Source of the DNA: Galbibacter sp. BG1
GTDB lineage: Bacteria > Bacteroidota > Bacteroidia > Flavobacteriales > Flavobacteriaceae
Reading direction: 5' to 3'
DNA length: 64,000 bases
Assembly: GCF_013391805.1 (NCBI RefSeq)
Contig: NZ_CP058364.1
Location: forward strand, 3,601,501 to 3,665,500
How positions within the stretch are numbered: position 1 is the first letter of the stretch; each line of letters starts with the position of its first letter. Positions 35,807 to 44,490 of the stretch are shown here, one piece after another. The notes beneath the pieces are model-generated. The model made no database searches, was not told the origin of the DNA, and saw nothing but the letters and a program-made list of their open reading frames with translations. The position numbers and the translations under genes are program-made.

Positions 35807-36469
35807 TTAGGAAGTTGATTTTTCATTAAATCTAGCATTTATAATAAAACCAGTGATAAAACTTCCGTAAAGAATTATATTAGATAAGAATAGAATAGAC
35901 ACATAAACATTTTCATGATTATCAAATTTTTTGCCAAACAACATTATCGGAATAGTTAATAGATAGTAAAATGCTGAACCTACAATTAACCAAAATGAGA
36001 GCTCCTTATGGATTTTTAAAATTACGTCTGAATTGAAAACTTCCGTTAAATAAAATATAGCACTTAACAATAAGCAAAAAGTACCAAGAACCCTAACAAT
36101 CATTTAATTTCCAGTAAACAGACTATTTTCATTTAGGAAGAACTCGATTCCTATGCCCATTGAATAAACAAGGAACATATAATAAATAGTAGTTTTAAAT
36201 TTGCTGATTTTAAATTGCTCAAGAAAGTACAAAAGATATATAAAAAGTAAGTATTCTAAAAATATTGTAAATCCAGTAATTCCTCGATAAAAAATATTCG
36301 GGTAAGATTTTTACTAAAGTCTGGGTTATATTAGAGTTTTCATTAAAATAAAAATATTCCGGGATGTAGGTAATGCATTCTGCTAGTAGGGTTAAAATTA
36401 ATAAATATAAATTGCAATTAGCGTTGTAACTACAACCAAAAAATGAATTAAATAACGGAAATAAGACAT
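35807..36469 (-). pseudogene. Broken copy of the seven-helix membrane protein family
   Basis: The last 98 codons (35807-36103) are intact and end in YGSFITGFIINARFNEKSTS, the family's C-terminal signature. Upstream, reading from an ATG at 36469, the frame gives HFLVVVTTLIAIYIY and then a stop. In the next frame LLILTLLAECITYIPEYFYF and YFLSRNYWIYNIFRILTFY continue, and a third frame gives YFLEQFKISKFK to NENSLFTGN followed by TAA in place of the CAA found in the intact paralog at 37631-38338. So there is an internal deletion with frameshift, a second frameshift and a nonsense mutation. It is most similar to the 37631 copy and is clearly a decayed duplicate. Confidence 0.85.
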
Positions 36470-36634
36470 TAATGCTTAACGGTATTTTGTGCTCCCTGTG
36501 TCGATAAACGAAAATAGAAAACTAAAACTACTACAGCATACTTAAGTTTATTTTTTCATCTCCTTTTTATATTAAATGTTCATAAAATGTTTAGTAAAGA
36601 AATACAGCTAGAATAGAACCTTACTTTTACCCTT

Positions 36635-37366
36635 TTACTTTTCTAAGCTATGCTGATTTCTCGAATTTATGATAAAACCAGTGATAAAAAGCCCATAATG
36701 GATATAATTTAAAGCAATAAGTAATATAACATAAGTAGAATGAGTAAAATTTAATTTGTGGGCAAATAAAAATAAGGGAATTACAGAAATATAAAAGACA
36801 CTAATACTTAAAACAATCCAGAAATCTAAAGATGATGTAATTTTTTGAGTTTGATTACCGAGTAAAATTTTTTTGAAATAAAGGGTTGAGGCTAAAAATA
36901 AACTTAAAGAACCGTATATAAGAATTCCTCTCATTAAAGATCTATTCAGCGTTTCAATATTAAAATAGAAGTCTAAAAACACAACAAAGGGAAAAATTAC
37001 TGCAAGTACCCGGATTATAATTCTATCATATTTTTGCTGAATCAACGAATCGTAATACATAAAGTACAAAGCGAAAACAAAGATATAATTGATGTTGAAA
37101 ATCCAAATATTCATTCTTAAAAGATCTTCTGGAAAAAACATCAACAAATATTGTATAAACATAGAATTCTCATAATACTTAAAGCTAAAAGATATAGTCC
37201 CCCCTAAAATTTCAACTAAAACCGTTAGAACCAAGATAACTGCTATGTACTTTGCACTGGATTTTTTTAATAGCGGATAAGTGGCTAAGGCAAGTGCCAT
37301 AGCAAAGAACTCTAAAAATACTGATGAAAGTCTCAAGTAATCTAAAAATTCTAAGTCAGTTTTCAT
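36635..37366 (-). CDS. Seven-helix membrane protein of the array (copy C)
   Basis: Unrecognised family; 243 residues, almost entirely hydrophobic with about seven transmembrane helices. It shares with its neighbours the middle motif RMNIWIFN, the segment LDFWIVLSISVFYISVIPLFLFA and the end YGLFITGFIINSRNQ. The most divergent of the four copies. No charged catalytic residues are conserved, so a structural, transport or signal-sensing role is more likely than an enzyme. It lies between copy B and the pseudogene copy, all on the minus strand upstream of the histidine kinase. Very AT-rich. Confidence 0.8.
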   Translation of the reverse strand: MKTDLEFLDYLRLSSVFLEFFAMALALATYPLLKKSSAKYIAVILVLTVLVEILGGTISFSFKYYENSMFIQYLLMFFPEDLLRMNIWIFNINYIFVFALYFMYYDSLIQQKYDRIIIRVLAVIFPFVVFLDFYFNIETLNRSLMRGILIYGSLSLFLASTLYFKKILLGNQTQKITSSLDFWIVLSISVFYISVIPLFLFAHKLNFTHSTYVILLIALNYIHYGLFITGFIINSRNQHSLEK

Positions 37367-37630
37367 AGGAAGGCTTCACTCCAGTGGAGATTTTAAATAT
37401 TTATATCGTGGATATTGGTGTTGTTAGAATTATTTGTAATTAAAACTTTATTTGGATGGCTATTAAATATTATCGTTCGATTCCTTTCTATAATATCAAT
37501 TTTTTTACCGAGCATCCAACAAAAAAATAATCTGTTATGATACTTGATTTTTTTGAATACTGATTTGGCTTTAATTTCTAAATATGAAATTAAATTTATT
37601 TTCTTAAGGAGGCAAGAATAAGTAAAAAAC

Positions 37631-38338
37631 TTATTTTCTGGTAAATGATCGAGCATTTATGATAAAACCAGTTATAAAGCAACCGTATAAAACAATATTT
37701 GAGATAAATAAAATTGAAATATATATTTCTTGATTATTTGTGATTAATTTGCTGAAAATTTTTATAGGAATTGTTAAGAGGTAATAAAAGATTGATCCAG
37801 TGATTAACCAAAATGAAAGATCCTTATGTATTTTTAATATTCTTTCTGAATTAAAAACCTCCAGATAATAAAGTGTTCCCCCTATGAATAGTAAAAAAGT
37901 TCCGAAAATTCTAATAATCATTTGGTCACCAGAAAATAAGCTATTTTCGGTTAAGCTAAATTGAATTATTATGGATACGGTATAAATTATAAGAGAACCA
38001 TATGTAATTTTTTTATGAGCTTTAGATTTCAAAATTTTAAGAAAGTAAATTAAATAAATATAAAATGTTAAAATTCTAAATGAATTATAAATCCAATAGT
38101 TTCTGGAAACCAAATAATCTGGTAAATATCTATAAAGAAACAGTTTAAAAGGTGAATCTTTATTAAAGTAGCAATAAACAGGTATATAGGCAATACATTC
38201 CGTAAGCAATGTTAATAGAAGTAAATATAGAAAATACCTATTGGGTGTAAATTGGTATTTCTTATAGGTAATTATAGCTATTAGTGTTGTAATTGCTACA
38301 AGAAAATGTATAATGAACCCTACTGATACTGAGGACAT
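37631..38338 (-). CDS. Seven-helix membrane protein of the array (copy B)
   Basis: Unrecognised family, 235 residues, about seven transmembrane helices. Shared motifs are SRNYWIYNSFRILTF, then LSFWLITGSIFYYLLTIPIKIF and the end YGCFITGFIINARSF. It follows the small protein gene at 38344-38730 with only a 5-nt gap, so the two are co-transcribed and probably work together. It is the intact sister of the pseudogene at 35807-36469. The family pattern of a soluble partner plus membrane partner is repeated at 38884-40257. Confidence 0.82.
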   Translation of the reverse strand: MSSVSVGFIIHFLVAITTLIAIITYKKYQFTPNRYFLYLLLLTLLTECIAYIPVYCYFNKDSPFKLFLYRYLPDYLVSRNYWIYNSFRILTFYIYLIYFLKILKSKAHKKITYGSLIIYTVSIIIQFSLTENSLFSGDQMIIRIFGTFLLFIGGTLYYLEVFNSERILKIHKDLSFWLITGSIFYYLLTIPIKIFSKLITNNQEIYISILFISNIVLYGCFITGFIINARSFTRK

Positions 38339-38343
38339 AAAAT

Positions 38344-38730
38344 TTAATTTCCTACTGGAGGCCAGGTAGAATGACCATCATTATAAGCATCCACATCTTC
38401 AATCATTATTTGAGAACTGGCGGTTTTTGTAAGTACTCTGGATTCTTGCATCCCTGTAGGCCTAATAAAAGCAGAAATGTTACCTTCTTTTTCATCGTCC
38501 TCATATTTCCCCAAAGAAAAACGAAGTCCAAGTTCTTTGTATCCTTTTTTCTTGGCTTCTTCCTTAAAGTAGGCTATGTACTCCTCCAATTCTGATACAC
38601 TCCACCAAAACTCGTGTGAAAAATCTTTTCCGAACTCTTTTTTTAATGCTTTTTCTATAGTATTTACATATTTGCTTTGCAGTTTACTCGCTTTCTCCGG
38701 CGAAATACATTTTGCTGGTTTGTTTGCCAT
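38344..38730 (-). CDS. Small protein of the array, without export signal
   Basis: 128 residues, unrecognised family. It aligns with the mature part of the lipoprotein at 39619: FWWSVSELEEYIAYFKE against SSWYSTDELLTYLNESI, GLRFSLGKY against GFRIYIGVF, and ISAFIRPTG against LTTFINPTG. Its start MANKPAKCISPEKASKL corresponds to the middle of the lipoprotein after the signal sequence, so this copy lacks export information and should be cytoplasmic unless another start exists. It precedes membrane protein copy B by 5 nt. Confidence 0.78.
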   Translation of the reverse strand: MANKPAKCISPEKASKLQSKYVNTIEKALKKEFGKDFSHEFWWSVSELEEYIAYFKEEAKKKGYKELGLRFSLGKYEDDEKEGNISAFIRPTGMQESRVLTKTASSQIMIEDVDAYNDGHSTWPPVGN

Positions 38731-38883
38731 TTTGTGGTAGTATTAGTTTGTAATTTAGGTTGACAGCTAAAATAGATAATTTTAACAATTAAAACCTCCC
38801 TAAATAAGACTTTTTGCTCGAATTCAGTTTAAAAAAATTACAATATTCCAACTAACTACATCATAGTGCCGAAATTAAACTTC

Positions 38884-39597
38884 TTACTTTATTGCTTTTT
38901 GATTTTTTGCATTCACGATAAAACCAGTAATGAAACAGCCGTACATTACGTAATTGGATATTACCAAAATATAGACATACACCGAAGCTGTAAAGTTTAA
39001 TTGTTCGGCAAAAATAAAAATGGGCATAGTGACCAAATTAAAGAACAGGATGCCAACGGTTATCCAAAAAGGTAAGGTTTTATAGAACCTAAGGATCTCA
39101 TCGCTCTTTAAAATGGTGCCCAGGTATAAAAATATGGCTCCTAACGTAAGTAGAACCCCTGCATACATATGGGGCCCTAACCATGATTTTAAAAGATTTG
39201 GATAGTTTATCAAGGAAAGAAATACAAAAATTGAATATATAACAATAAAAAAATTCATGATTTTGCGAAATGCTCCAATTTTAAATAACATTCTGTAGTA
39301 AGAAAGATATATGTAAAAAGAAACAATAGAGTAAATACTAGCCAGCCAAATATTACTTTTTAGAAAAAAAATAGAAAAAGTATTATTTATGAACATTCCA
39401 ATACTAGAATTATTATACTTCCATCCAATTATAGGTATTAATTGCAAAAGTTCAATGGCTATAATTATCAGAAGGTATAAAACAAGTATTACATTACTTG
39501 AAGTCTTTTCTTTTTTATAATTAGAAATACTTAGAGCGAATGCTATAATTTCTAGCAACAATGTTGACCGCTTTAAATAGAATTCAAAATCAGTCAT
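38884..39597 (-). CDS. Seven-helix membrane protein of the array (copy A)
   Basis: Unrecognised family, 237 residues, about seven transmembrane helices. Shared motifs are LKSNIWLASIYSIVSFYIYLSYY in the middle (split for length: SNIWLASIY), LPFWITVGILFFNLVTMPIFIF and the end YGCFITGFIVNAKNQ. It follows the lipoprotein gene at 39619 by 21 nt, making the first of two lipoprotein/membrane gene pairs in the array. Confidence 0.8.
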   Translation of the reverse strand: MTDFEFYLKRSTLLLEIIAFALSISNYKKEKTSSNVILVLYLLIIIAIELLQLIPIIGWKYNNSSIGMFINNTFSIFFLKSNIWLASIYSIVSFYIYLSYYRMLFKIGAFRKIMNFFIVIYSIFVFLSLINYPNLLKSWLGPHMYAGVLLTLGAIFLYLGTILKSDEILRFYKTLPFWITVGILFFNLVTMPIFIFAEQLNFTASVYVYILVISNYVMYGCFITGFIVNAKNQKAIK

Positions 39598-39618
39598 TTA
39601 TTTTAATAACTTAGTTGG

Positions 39619-40257
39619 TTACTGCGGATAACTTGAAGATGGTGGTTCACCTGAACCTCCATACTCTAATGGCGGAACATCCAATAAATCGTGGCCACCT
39701 GCTTGAAAAAACAATGGTTTTATAAGGTTTGGCACTACACTCCCTTCTTGCTTATCTGCCCCCATTCTTCCAGTTGGGTTTATAAAAGTAGTAAGGGTAT
39801 TGCTCTTCTTCCCTTCTTCATTAGGGAAAACACCAATATAAATTCTAAAACCATCTACTTCGCCACCTTTTTCTTTTACGTGTTTAATCGATTCGTTAAG
39901 GTACGTAAGTAATTCATCAGTAGAATACCAACTGGAAACGGATAAATTGAATTTTGGTTTTTTCTTTTGAAAAGTAACCGGTTCTATTTTTACACTACGC
40001 TGTGCTCCTGCTTGGTTGGCTTGATTTTGAATTTGCTCCAGTAAATTTTTATAGTATTCAAGGGAATCTGCCTTTGCAAACAAGTCTTCGATATCTTTTA
40101 CAAACCTTTTGCTAAGCTTTTCTGCTAATTCTGGAGTCAATTTTTTCTTGGAAATATCTACTGTTTCGTGTGCCAAATGATTTTCAGATTGTGCACATCC
40201 GAGGATCAAAACAGATAAAAGAATAAAAGGAATCCCTTTCAAAAAATTGGTTTTCAT
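39619..40257 (-). CDS. Lipoprotein of the array
   Basis: 212 residues, unrecognised family. The N-terminus MKTNFLKGIPFILLSVLILGC is a lipoprotein signal with lipobox LILGC. The mature part has a helical stretch (about 35-75), then the WYSTDELLTYL and GFRIYIGVF motifs and TFINPTG shared with the small protein at 38344. It ends in a Pro/Gly/Ser-rich tail (PPLEYGGSGEPPSSSYPQ). It is the first gene of the minus-strand array, upstream of membrane protein copy A, and probably sits in the periplasm next to it. Confidence 0.82.
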   Translation of the reverse strand: MKTNFLKGIPFILLSVLILGCAQSENHLAHETVDISKKKLTPELAEKLSKRFVKDIEDLFAKADSLEYYKNLLEQIQNQANQAGAQRSVKIEPVTFQKKKPKFNLSVSSWYSTDELLTYLNESIKHVKEKGGEVDGFRIYIGVFPNEEGKKSNTLTTFINPTGRMGADKQEGSVVPNLIKPLFFQAGGHDLLDVPPLEYGGSGEPPSSSYPQ

Positions 40258-40468
40258 GTTTTAAGTTTTAGTTGGTTATAAAATTATATGTTGTTAGTCA
40301 GCTCTAATATAAAACATTTTTCTTCGTTAATAACACTAATAATCAGTAACTTAAAAAATAAAAATTGTTTAATTCCTTGAAAAACAGAATTTTATTGTTT
40401 TTCAACTTCTTAGAAAGGGGAAAAAACCCGTATTTTAAACGTAATTATCACACAATTAAACTTATACA

Positions 40469-41299
40469 ATGAAAGTCCTTAAATATAAATCTTACGATCC
40501 CTCTGTTTATCTTCTGGAACAAATTTTGGTAAAACTGGGTTACAGCGTGGTTATTTCCAATTACTTCGGAAAAGATACTGCGCAAGCGGTCAGGGATTTT
40601 CAGCTAAAGAACGATTTGGTGGTCGATGGTATTGTGGGTGTTAAAACATGGAGTAAACTATTGGCGCTGGAAAAAGGGCTCTTTGAAAATACCGATAAGC
40701 TGCTCTCTGAAAAAGATTTAAATGACTTTTCCCAAGAATATAATCTGGAGCTCGCTTTGGTAAAAGCGATTAATGAAATAGAAAGTCAAGGAAAAGGATT
40801 TTTAATTTCCGGAAGAGCAAAAATACTCTTTGAAGGCCATGTTTTTTGGAGGGAACTGGAAAAAAGAAATGTAGATCCCGAGAAATATGCCTCCGAAGAT
40901 ACCAAGCATATTTTATATAAAAAATGGACAAAAAAATACTATGTAGGAGGCGAAGGGGAATATCTTCGTTTAAAATTGGCATCCAATTTAGATGCAAACC
41001 CAGATTTTTTTGATGCCGCGCACGCCGCCTCCTCTTGGGGATCGTTTCAAATAATGGGTTACCACTATAAATCTTTGGGCTACGAAAGCATACAGATGTT
41101 CGTAGACGCCATGCAAACCCACGAACGAGAACACCTAAGAGCGTTCGGTAAATTTCTCAAGGTCAATAACCTCATGGTGCCCCTAAGGAATAAAGATTGG
41201 GATGCTTTTTCACGTGGTTACAATGGCCCGTCTTACAAACGCAATCAATACGACACAAAGTTAAAGCTTACCTATTTTAAATACAGGAATACCGCTTAG
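40469..41299 (+). CDS. N-acetylmuramidase family protein with peptidoglycan-binding domain
   Basis: 276 residues. An N-terminal PG_binding_1 domain (about 8-66, GKDTAQAVRDFQLKNDLVVDG) is followed by an N-acetylmuramidase (DUF3380) domain from about 90: AINEIESQGKGFL with the probable catalytic glutamate, RAKILFEGHVFWREL, SSWGSFQIMGYHY and WDAFSRGYNGPSY. Such proteins hydrolyse or bind peptidoglycan and occur both in phages and as chromosomal genes. There is no signal peptide, so export would need another route, or it acts like a phage endolysin. No other phage gene is nearby. Divergent from the lipoprotein array. Confidence 0.85.
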   Translation: MKVLKYKSYDPSVYLLEQILVKLGYSVVISNYFGKDTAQAVRDFQLKNDLVVDGIVGVKTWSKLLALEKGLFENTDKLLSEKDLNDFSQEYNLELALVKAINEIESQGKGFLISGRAKILFEGHVFWRELEKRNVDPEKYASEDTKHILYKKWTKKYYVGGEGEYLRLKLASNLDANPDFFDAAHAASSWGSFQIMGYHYKSLGYESIQMFVDAMQTHEREHLRAFGKFLKVNNLMVPLRNKDWDAFSRGYNGPSYKRNQYDTKLKLTYFKYRNTA

Positions 41300-41370
41300 A
41301 TGATAATTCAGGATTTTTCCCCTTTTCTATATGTATTATTTACTCCATATTGGAGGAAATTAAAAATTAC

Positions 41371-41961
41371 ATGAAAAACACGCCGCCATTTTTACAAATC
41401 TTAACCAGAATACACACCACTACAAGCGTTACTATAGAAAAAATTAAGCTGTTAATAGAGAATGAAGATTTAAGTGCTTCCGACGACCTATATAAGTTTT
41501 TAAATGAAATTGAAGATACTTTAAGAAGGAATAACATTGCTGCTTACAACGAAATTGCCCTTTATAGAACTAAATTATTGGCTTCCAGAACAGCTTTGGA
41601 TCGAAGGGTTCCTCAAAAAAAGTTTCAACTGGAAAGTGTCTCCTTGCTCTTGCCAAATATAACACAAACGCTCGATGAAGCCCTAAAACCCATAAAAGAC
41701 AACATAGCCAAGGCACGGGGAAATATTAAAAATTTGGTTGCTAGCGCATATCCTTTAAATTTGGTTTCAGAACATGAAAGCAGGGGACTTAATGACTTGG
41801 TGATCCAATTTTGGTCGAAAGTTCGAATCCATGAGGAATTTAAAATGCAAGCAAAAGAAATTTCCAATGCCCTAAACCAACGGGATGTTTTAATTCTTCT
41901 TACGGAAGAACTCATTAAAATAAGAAAAGTCCATAAAACTAATCTTGAAGGGAAAAAATAA
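41371..41961 (+). CDS. Hypothetical helical protein
   Basis: I recognise no family. 196 residues from the ATG at 41371 (a TTG at 41350 would add seven residues; a GGAGG lies between them). Predicted from composition to be almost entirely alpha-helical and charged, with no signal or membrane segment. Features seen are LYKFLNEIEDTLRR, YRTKLLASRTALDRRVPQKK and a C-terminal LILLTEELIKIRKVHKT. It follows the muramidase gene by 71 nt on the same strand. Its last 23 nt overlap the end of pxpC on the opposite strand. Confidence 0.65.
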   Translation: MKNTPPFLQILTRIHTTTSVTIEKIKLLIENEDLSASDDLYKFLNEIEDTLRRNNIAAYNEIALYRTKLLASRTALDRRVPQKKFQLESVSLLLPNITQTLDEALKPIKDNIAKARGNIKNLVASAYPLNLVSEHESRGLNDLVIQFWSKVRIHEEFKMQAKEISNALNQRDVLILLTEELIKIRKVHKTNLEGKK

Positions 41962-42781
41962 TTTCATCATCCGTGCGTTTCTGCGCCAATAACGACAATG
42001 CATTTTCCGATAACTGTAAAATTCTGGGATATCCCCCGGTAGTTTGCGCATCCTTCATTAGAATAATCAACTTGCCAGATGGGGTTAACTGCACTGTTCC
42101 TGGCTGGGTCGAAGAGGTTAAAATCGAAAATTTATGGGGATATAGATGTTGTTTCAACTGGTATGCCATCCGGTTATTTTCCTTAGCAATATTAAATAAC
42201 CCGCTCAAAACATGGTGTTGTAATTCTTCAGAAAACCAATCGAATTCCGGACCTTTAAAAACTTCTATTTTCTTTTCATTAAAATTATGATCGATCCCAG
42301 GAAGGTTCTTTTTGATATCTTGATTCGTACTTTTCGTAATTTCCAAGGTTTTGCCAACTGCCAAATGGGAAAATTCGGTTAAAGACACATACCACGATCT
42401 ACTTCCCAGTATTTCTTCGGTTTTAAACCCGCCCTTTACAGCAAAATAACACCGAATACCACTTTTAAGCTTGCCAAAATTTAAAATATCGCCAGGTTTA
42501 ATCGCATAAACTTCATCATTGTTAATCTCATTTCCATTAAGGGATGGAGAAATATCGGCCCCCGAAATGGCAATCAGGGTTTCTTCTTGAAATTCCAGCT
42601 CTGGTCCCGTCATGGTAATTTCCAAAACTGCGGCATTCTTTTTATTACCCAAGAGCTTGTTGGCAAACGTTGCAGAGATACTGTCCATAACTCCACTTAC
42701 GGGAACACCTTTGTCACGATAGTTAAACCGACCTAAATCTTGAATGGTAGAGTAAAAACCTGGTTTATTTATTTGTATCAT
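41939..42781 (-). CDS. pxpC: 5-oxoprolinase subunit C
   Basis: Subunit of the ATP-dependent 5-oxoprolinase PxpABC, which hydrolyses pyroglutamate to glutamate; 280 residues, the biotin-dependent-carboxylase-like (AHS2/KipA) fold. Family landmarks are the start INKPGFYSTIQDLGRFNYRD, then GVPVSGVMDSISATFAN, ISGADISPSLNG and near the end STQPGTVQLTPSGKLIILMKDAQTTGGYPRI (only short parts quoted as key: QTTGGYPRI). Its start overlaps pxpB by 17 nt. The stop region overlaps the unknown gene on the other strand by 23 nt. Confidence 0.93.
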   Translation of the reverse strand: MIQINKPGFYSTIQDLGRFNYRDKGVPVSGVMDSISATFANKLLGNKKNAAVLEITMTGPELEFQEETLIAISGADISPSLNGNEINNDEVYAIKPGDILNFGKLKSGIRCYFAVKGGFKTEEILGSRSWYVSLTEFSHLAVGKTLEITKSTNQDIKKNLPGIDHNFNEKKIEVFKGPEFDWFSEELQHHVLSGLFNIAKENNRMAYQLKQHLYPHKFSILTSSTQPGTVQLTPSGKLIILMKDAQTTGGYPRILQLSENALSLLAQKRTDDEIIFSLQD

Positions 42782-43499
42782 CGAGTTCGTAGGTTTTTAA
42801 ATGAAAAATATTGGCATCCACCTGAATGGTAATTAGTTTGTGTTCATCTTTTTCTATAGGATAAAATTTAATTTTATCCCCTACACTAACCCCACAGGGC
42901 TCTTGGCGCTCTGCATTGAAAACTTTAACCGGAGAATTTCCTATAATGTTCCATCCACCGGGAGATTCTTGGGGATAGACCCCTGTTTGCTCCCCTCCTA
43001 TTCCCACCGAACCCTGTGGAATATTTAGGCGTGGTTGGTTACGGCGCGGATGGTGCAAGGTTTTATTTAGTCCGCCCAAATACATAAATCCTGGTAAAAA
43101 ACCTATGCAATAAATAGTGTAAAGCTGTTCGATATGCAATTCTATAATCCTGTCGATACTAAGTTTTTTGGCCACGGAGAATGCCTCCAAATCAATCCCA
43201 AAATCCTCATCATAACAAACGGGAATATGCCACAATTTTCGTTGTATTTTGGCAGAAGTATAGTTTTCACGATAGATTTCCTTTATTTTTTTTATCAAAT
43301 TATCGTGATCTATGGCTGTTTGCGAAATTACCGTCAAAGAATTGTAGGCCGGCACCAACTCATATCCCTGAATATTATCCAAAATGAGTTTTTTAAACTT
43401 AATAATATCATTAAGGATTTCTTCATCAACCGTGCGCGGCCATTCGATGAGCAAAGCCTTGGGACCAAATTTTTTATATTCCAGTTTAAATCTATTCAA
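42765..43499 (-). CDS. pxpB: 5-oxoprolinase subunit B
   Basis: 244 residues, AHS1/KipI fold, partner of PxpC. Signature segments are the N-terminal YKKFGPKALLIEWP, IPVCYDEDFGIDLEAF, IGFLPGFMYLGGLN and the conserved RLNIPQGSVGIGGEQTGVYP followed by SPGGWNIIGNSP. It overlaps pxpA by 8 nt and pxpC by 17 nt, which points to tight translational coupling within a three-gene operon. Confidence 0.94.
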   Translation of the reverse strand: MNRFKLEYKKFGPKALLIEWPRTVDEEILNDIIKFKKLILDNIQGYELVPAYNSLTVISQTAIDHDNLIKKIKEIYRENYTSAKIQRKLWHIPVCYDEDFGIDLEAFSVAKKLSIDRIIELHIEQLYTIYCIGFLPGFMYLGGLNKTLHHPRRNQPRLNIPQGSVGIGGEQTGVYPQESPGGWNIIGNSPVKVFNAERQEPCGVSVGDKIKFYPIEKDEHKLITIQVDANIFHLKTYELDDTNK

Positions 43500-44223
43500 T
43501 GTTAACGGCTTGTAAGTTGCTATATAAGAATTTTACGATATCTTCGGAGTTTTCCGTGTCCGAATGTACACAAAAAGTAGTAGCTTTTATGGGAACTCTA
43601 TTGCGTTGAACACTCCATACAAATCCTTCTTCTGCAATATTGGCAACTTGGTTTAAAATTTCATTTTTATTGGTTAGAACCGAATTGGGAAGCTTTCTAC
43701 TCACTAAAGACCGATCGTCGTTGTAAGCCCTGTCTGCAAAAGCCTCATATAAAATTTTAAAACCTTGCTTTTTAGCCTCCTCAGCAATTATGCTTCCATA
43801 AGGAACATATAAATTCATGTTTTGCTTATACTTTTCGATAGCTTTTAAAAAGGTGTTTGTAAGTTTTTCATCTTTGGCAAGATCGTTATAAAGAGCTCCA
43901 TGAGGTTTAATGTGTTGCCATTCAATATTTTCCTTAAAGGCAATTTCTTCGAATACTTGTAGTTGACTTTGAATGGTTTCTATTAATTCTTCTTCGGAAA
44001 TATTTAAAGACAATCGCCCAAAATTTTCTGTATCTGGATAAGAAGGGTGTGCTCCTATCTTCACCTCATGTTTCTTTGCCAATTGCATAACCGATCTCAT
44101 CGATACTTCGTCACCAGTATGACCACCACAAGCGATATTACACGCTTGGATGTAAGGCATAAGAGCTTCCTCATTATTTGTTCCTTCTCCTAAATCGCAA
44201 TTTATTATGATTTTCGACTTCAT
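43492..44223 (-). CDS. pxpA: 5-oxoprolinase subunit A
   Basis: LamB/YcsF family, 243 residues, the first gene of pxpABC. The N-terminus INCDLGEGTNNEEALMPYI is diagnostic; IACGGHTGD, IGAHPSYPD and HIKPHGALYNDLAKD carry the conserved histidines and aspartates of the family, and FADRAYNDDRSLVSR follows. The operon recycles pyroglutamate formed from glutathione breakdown or spontaneous cyclisation of glutamate or glutamine. Confidence 0.95.
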   Translation of the reverse strand: MKSKIIINCDLGEGTNNEEALMPYIQACNIACGGHTGDEVSMRSVMQLAKKHEVKIGAHPSYPDTENFGRLSLNISEEELIETIQSQLQVFEEIAFKENIEWQHIKPHGALYNDLAKDEKLTNTFLKAIEKYKQNMNLYVPYGSIIAEEAKKQGFKILYEAFADRAYNDDRSLVSRKLPNSVLTNKNEILNQVANIAEEGFVWSVQRNRVPIKATTFCVHSDTENSEDIVKFLYSNLQAVNIE

Positions 44224-44325
44224 TTTTGCTTGAACAAGTCAATTTTTAACAAAATACCATTTACTCATCAATATTACTGAAATAAAATGTGTCTTTTTAC
44301 TTTTATCTTCTTCCTAAAATAAAAC

Positions 44326-44341
44326 CGTAGCTTCGGCTATG
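44326..44341 (-). terminator. Terminator of the yifB/comM gene
   Basis: A 6-bp hairpin (CGTAGC, 44326-44331, with GCTATG, 44336-44341, one G-U pair) and a four-base loop. On the minus strand it is followed by GTTTTATTTT. It lies about 150 nt after the yifB stop and before pxpA on the same strand. The distance makes it a moderate prediction. Confidence 0.4.
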
Positions 44342-44490
44342 CTTTAATTTTCTTCCTTGTTAAAAGCAAAAATCTTCCATTTTCTTTTACCATAATATCA
44401 ATTAGCAAATAGTATAAAGATAGGATAACTTTATCGATTGTCTAAATATTAACACTTAAAAGTGTACTGAACAAACTTTTAACTTCAGAA

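Noticed and set aside
37393-37656. Minus-strand ORF of 87 codons between two membrane genes of the array
   Set aside because: It starts inside the 3' end of copy B in another frame, has low-complexity Asn/Ile/Lys-rich sequence and resembles none of the array families; probably spurious, although it fills a 260-nt gap.
40469-41299. Prophage remnant suggested by the muramidase
   Set aside because: No integrase, capsid, tail or attachment-site repeats are found on either side, so a prophage call is not supported.
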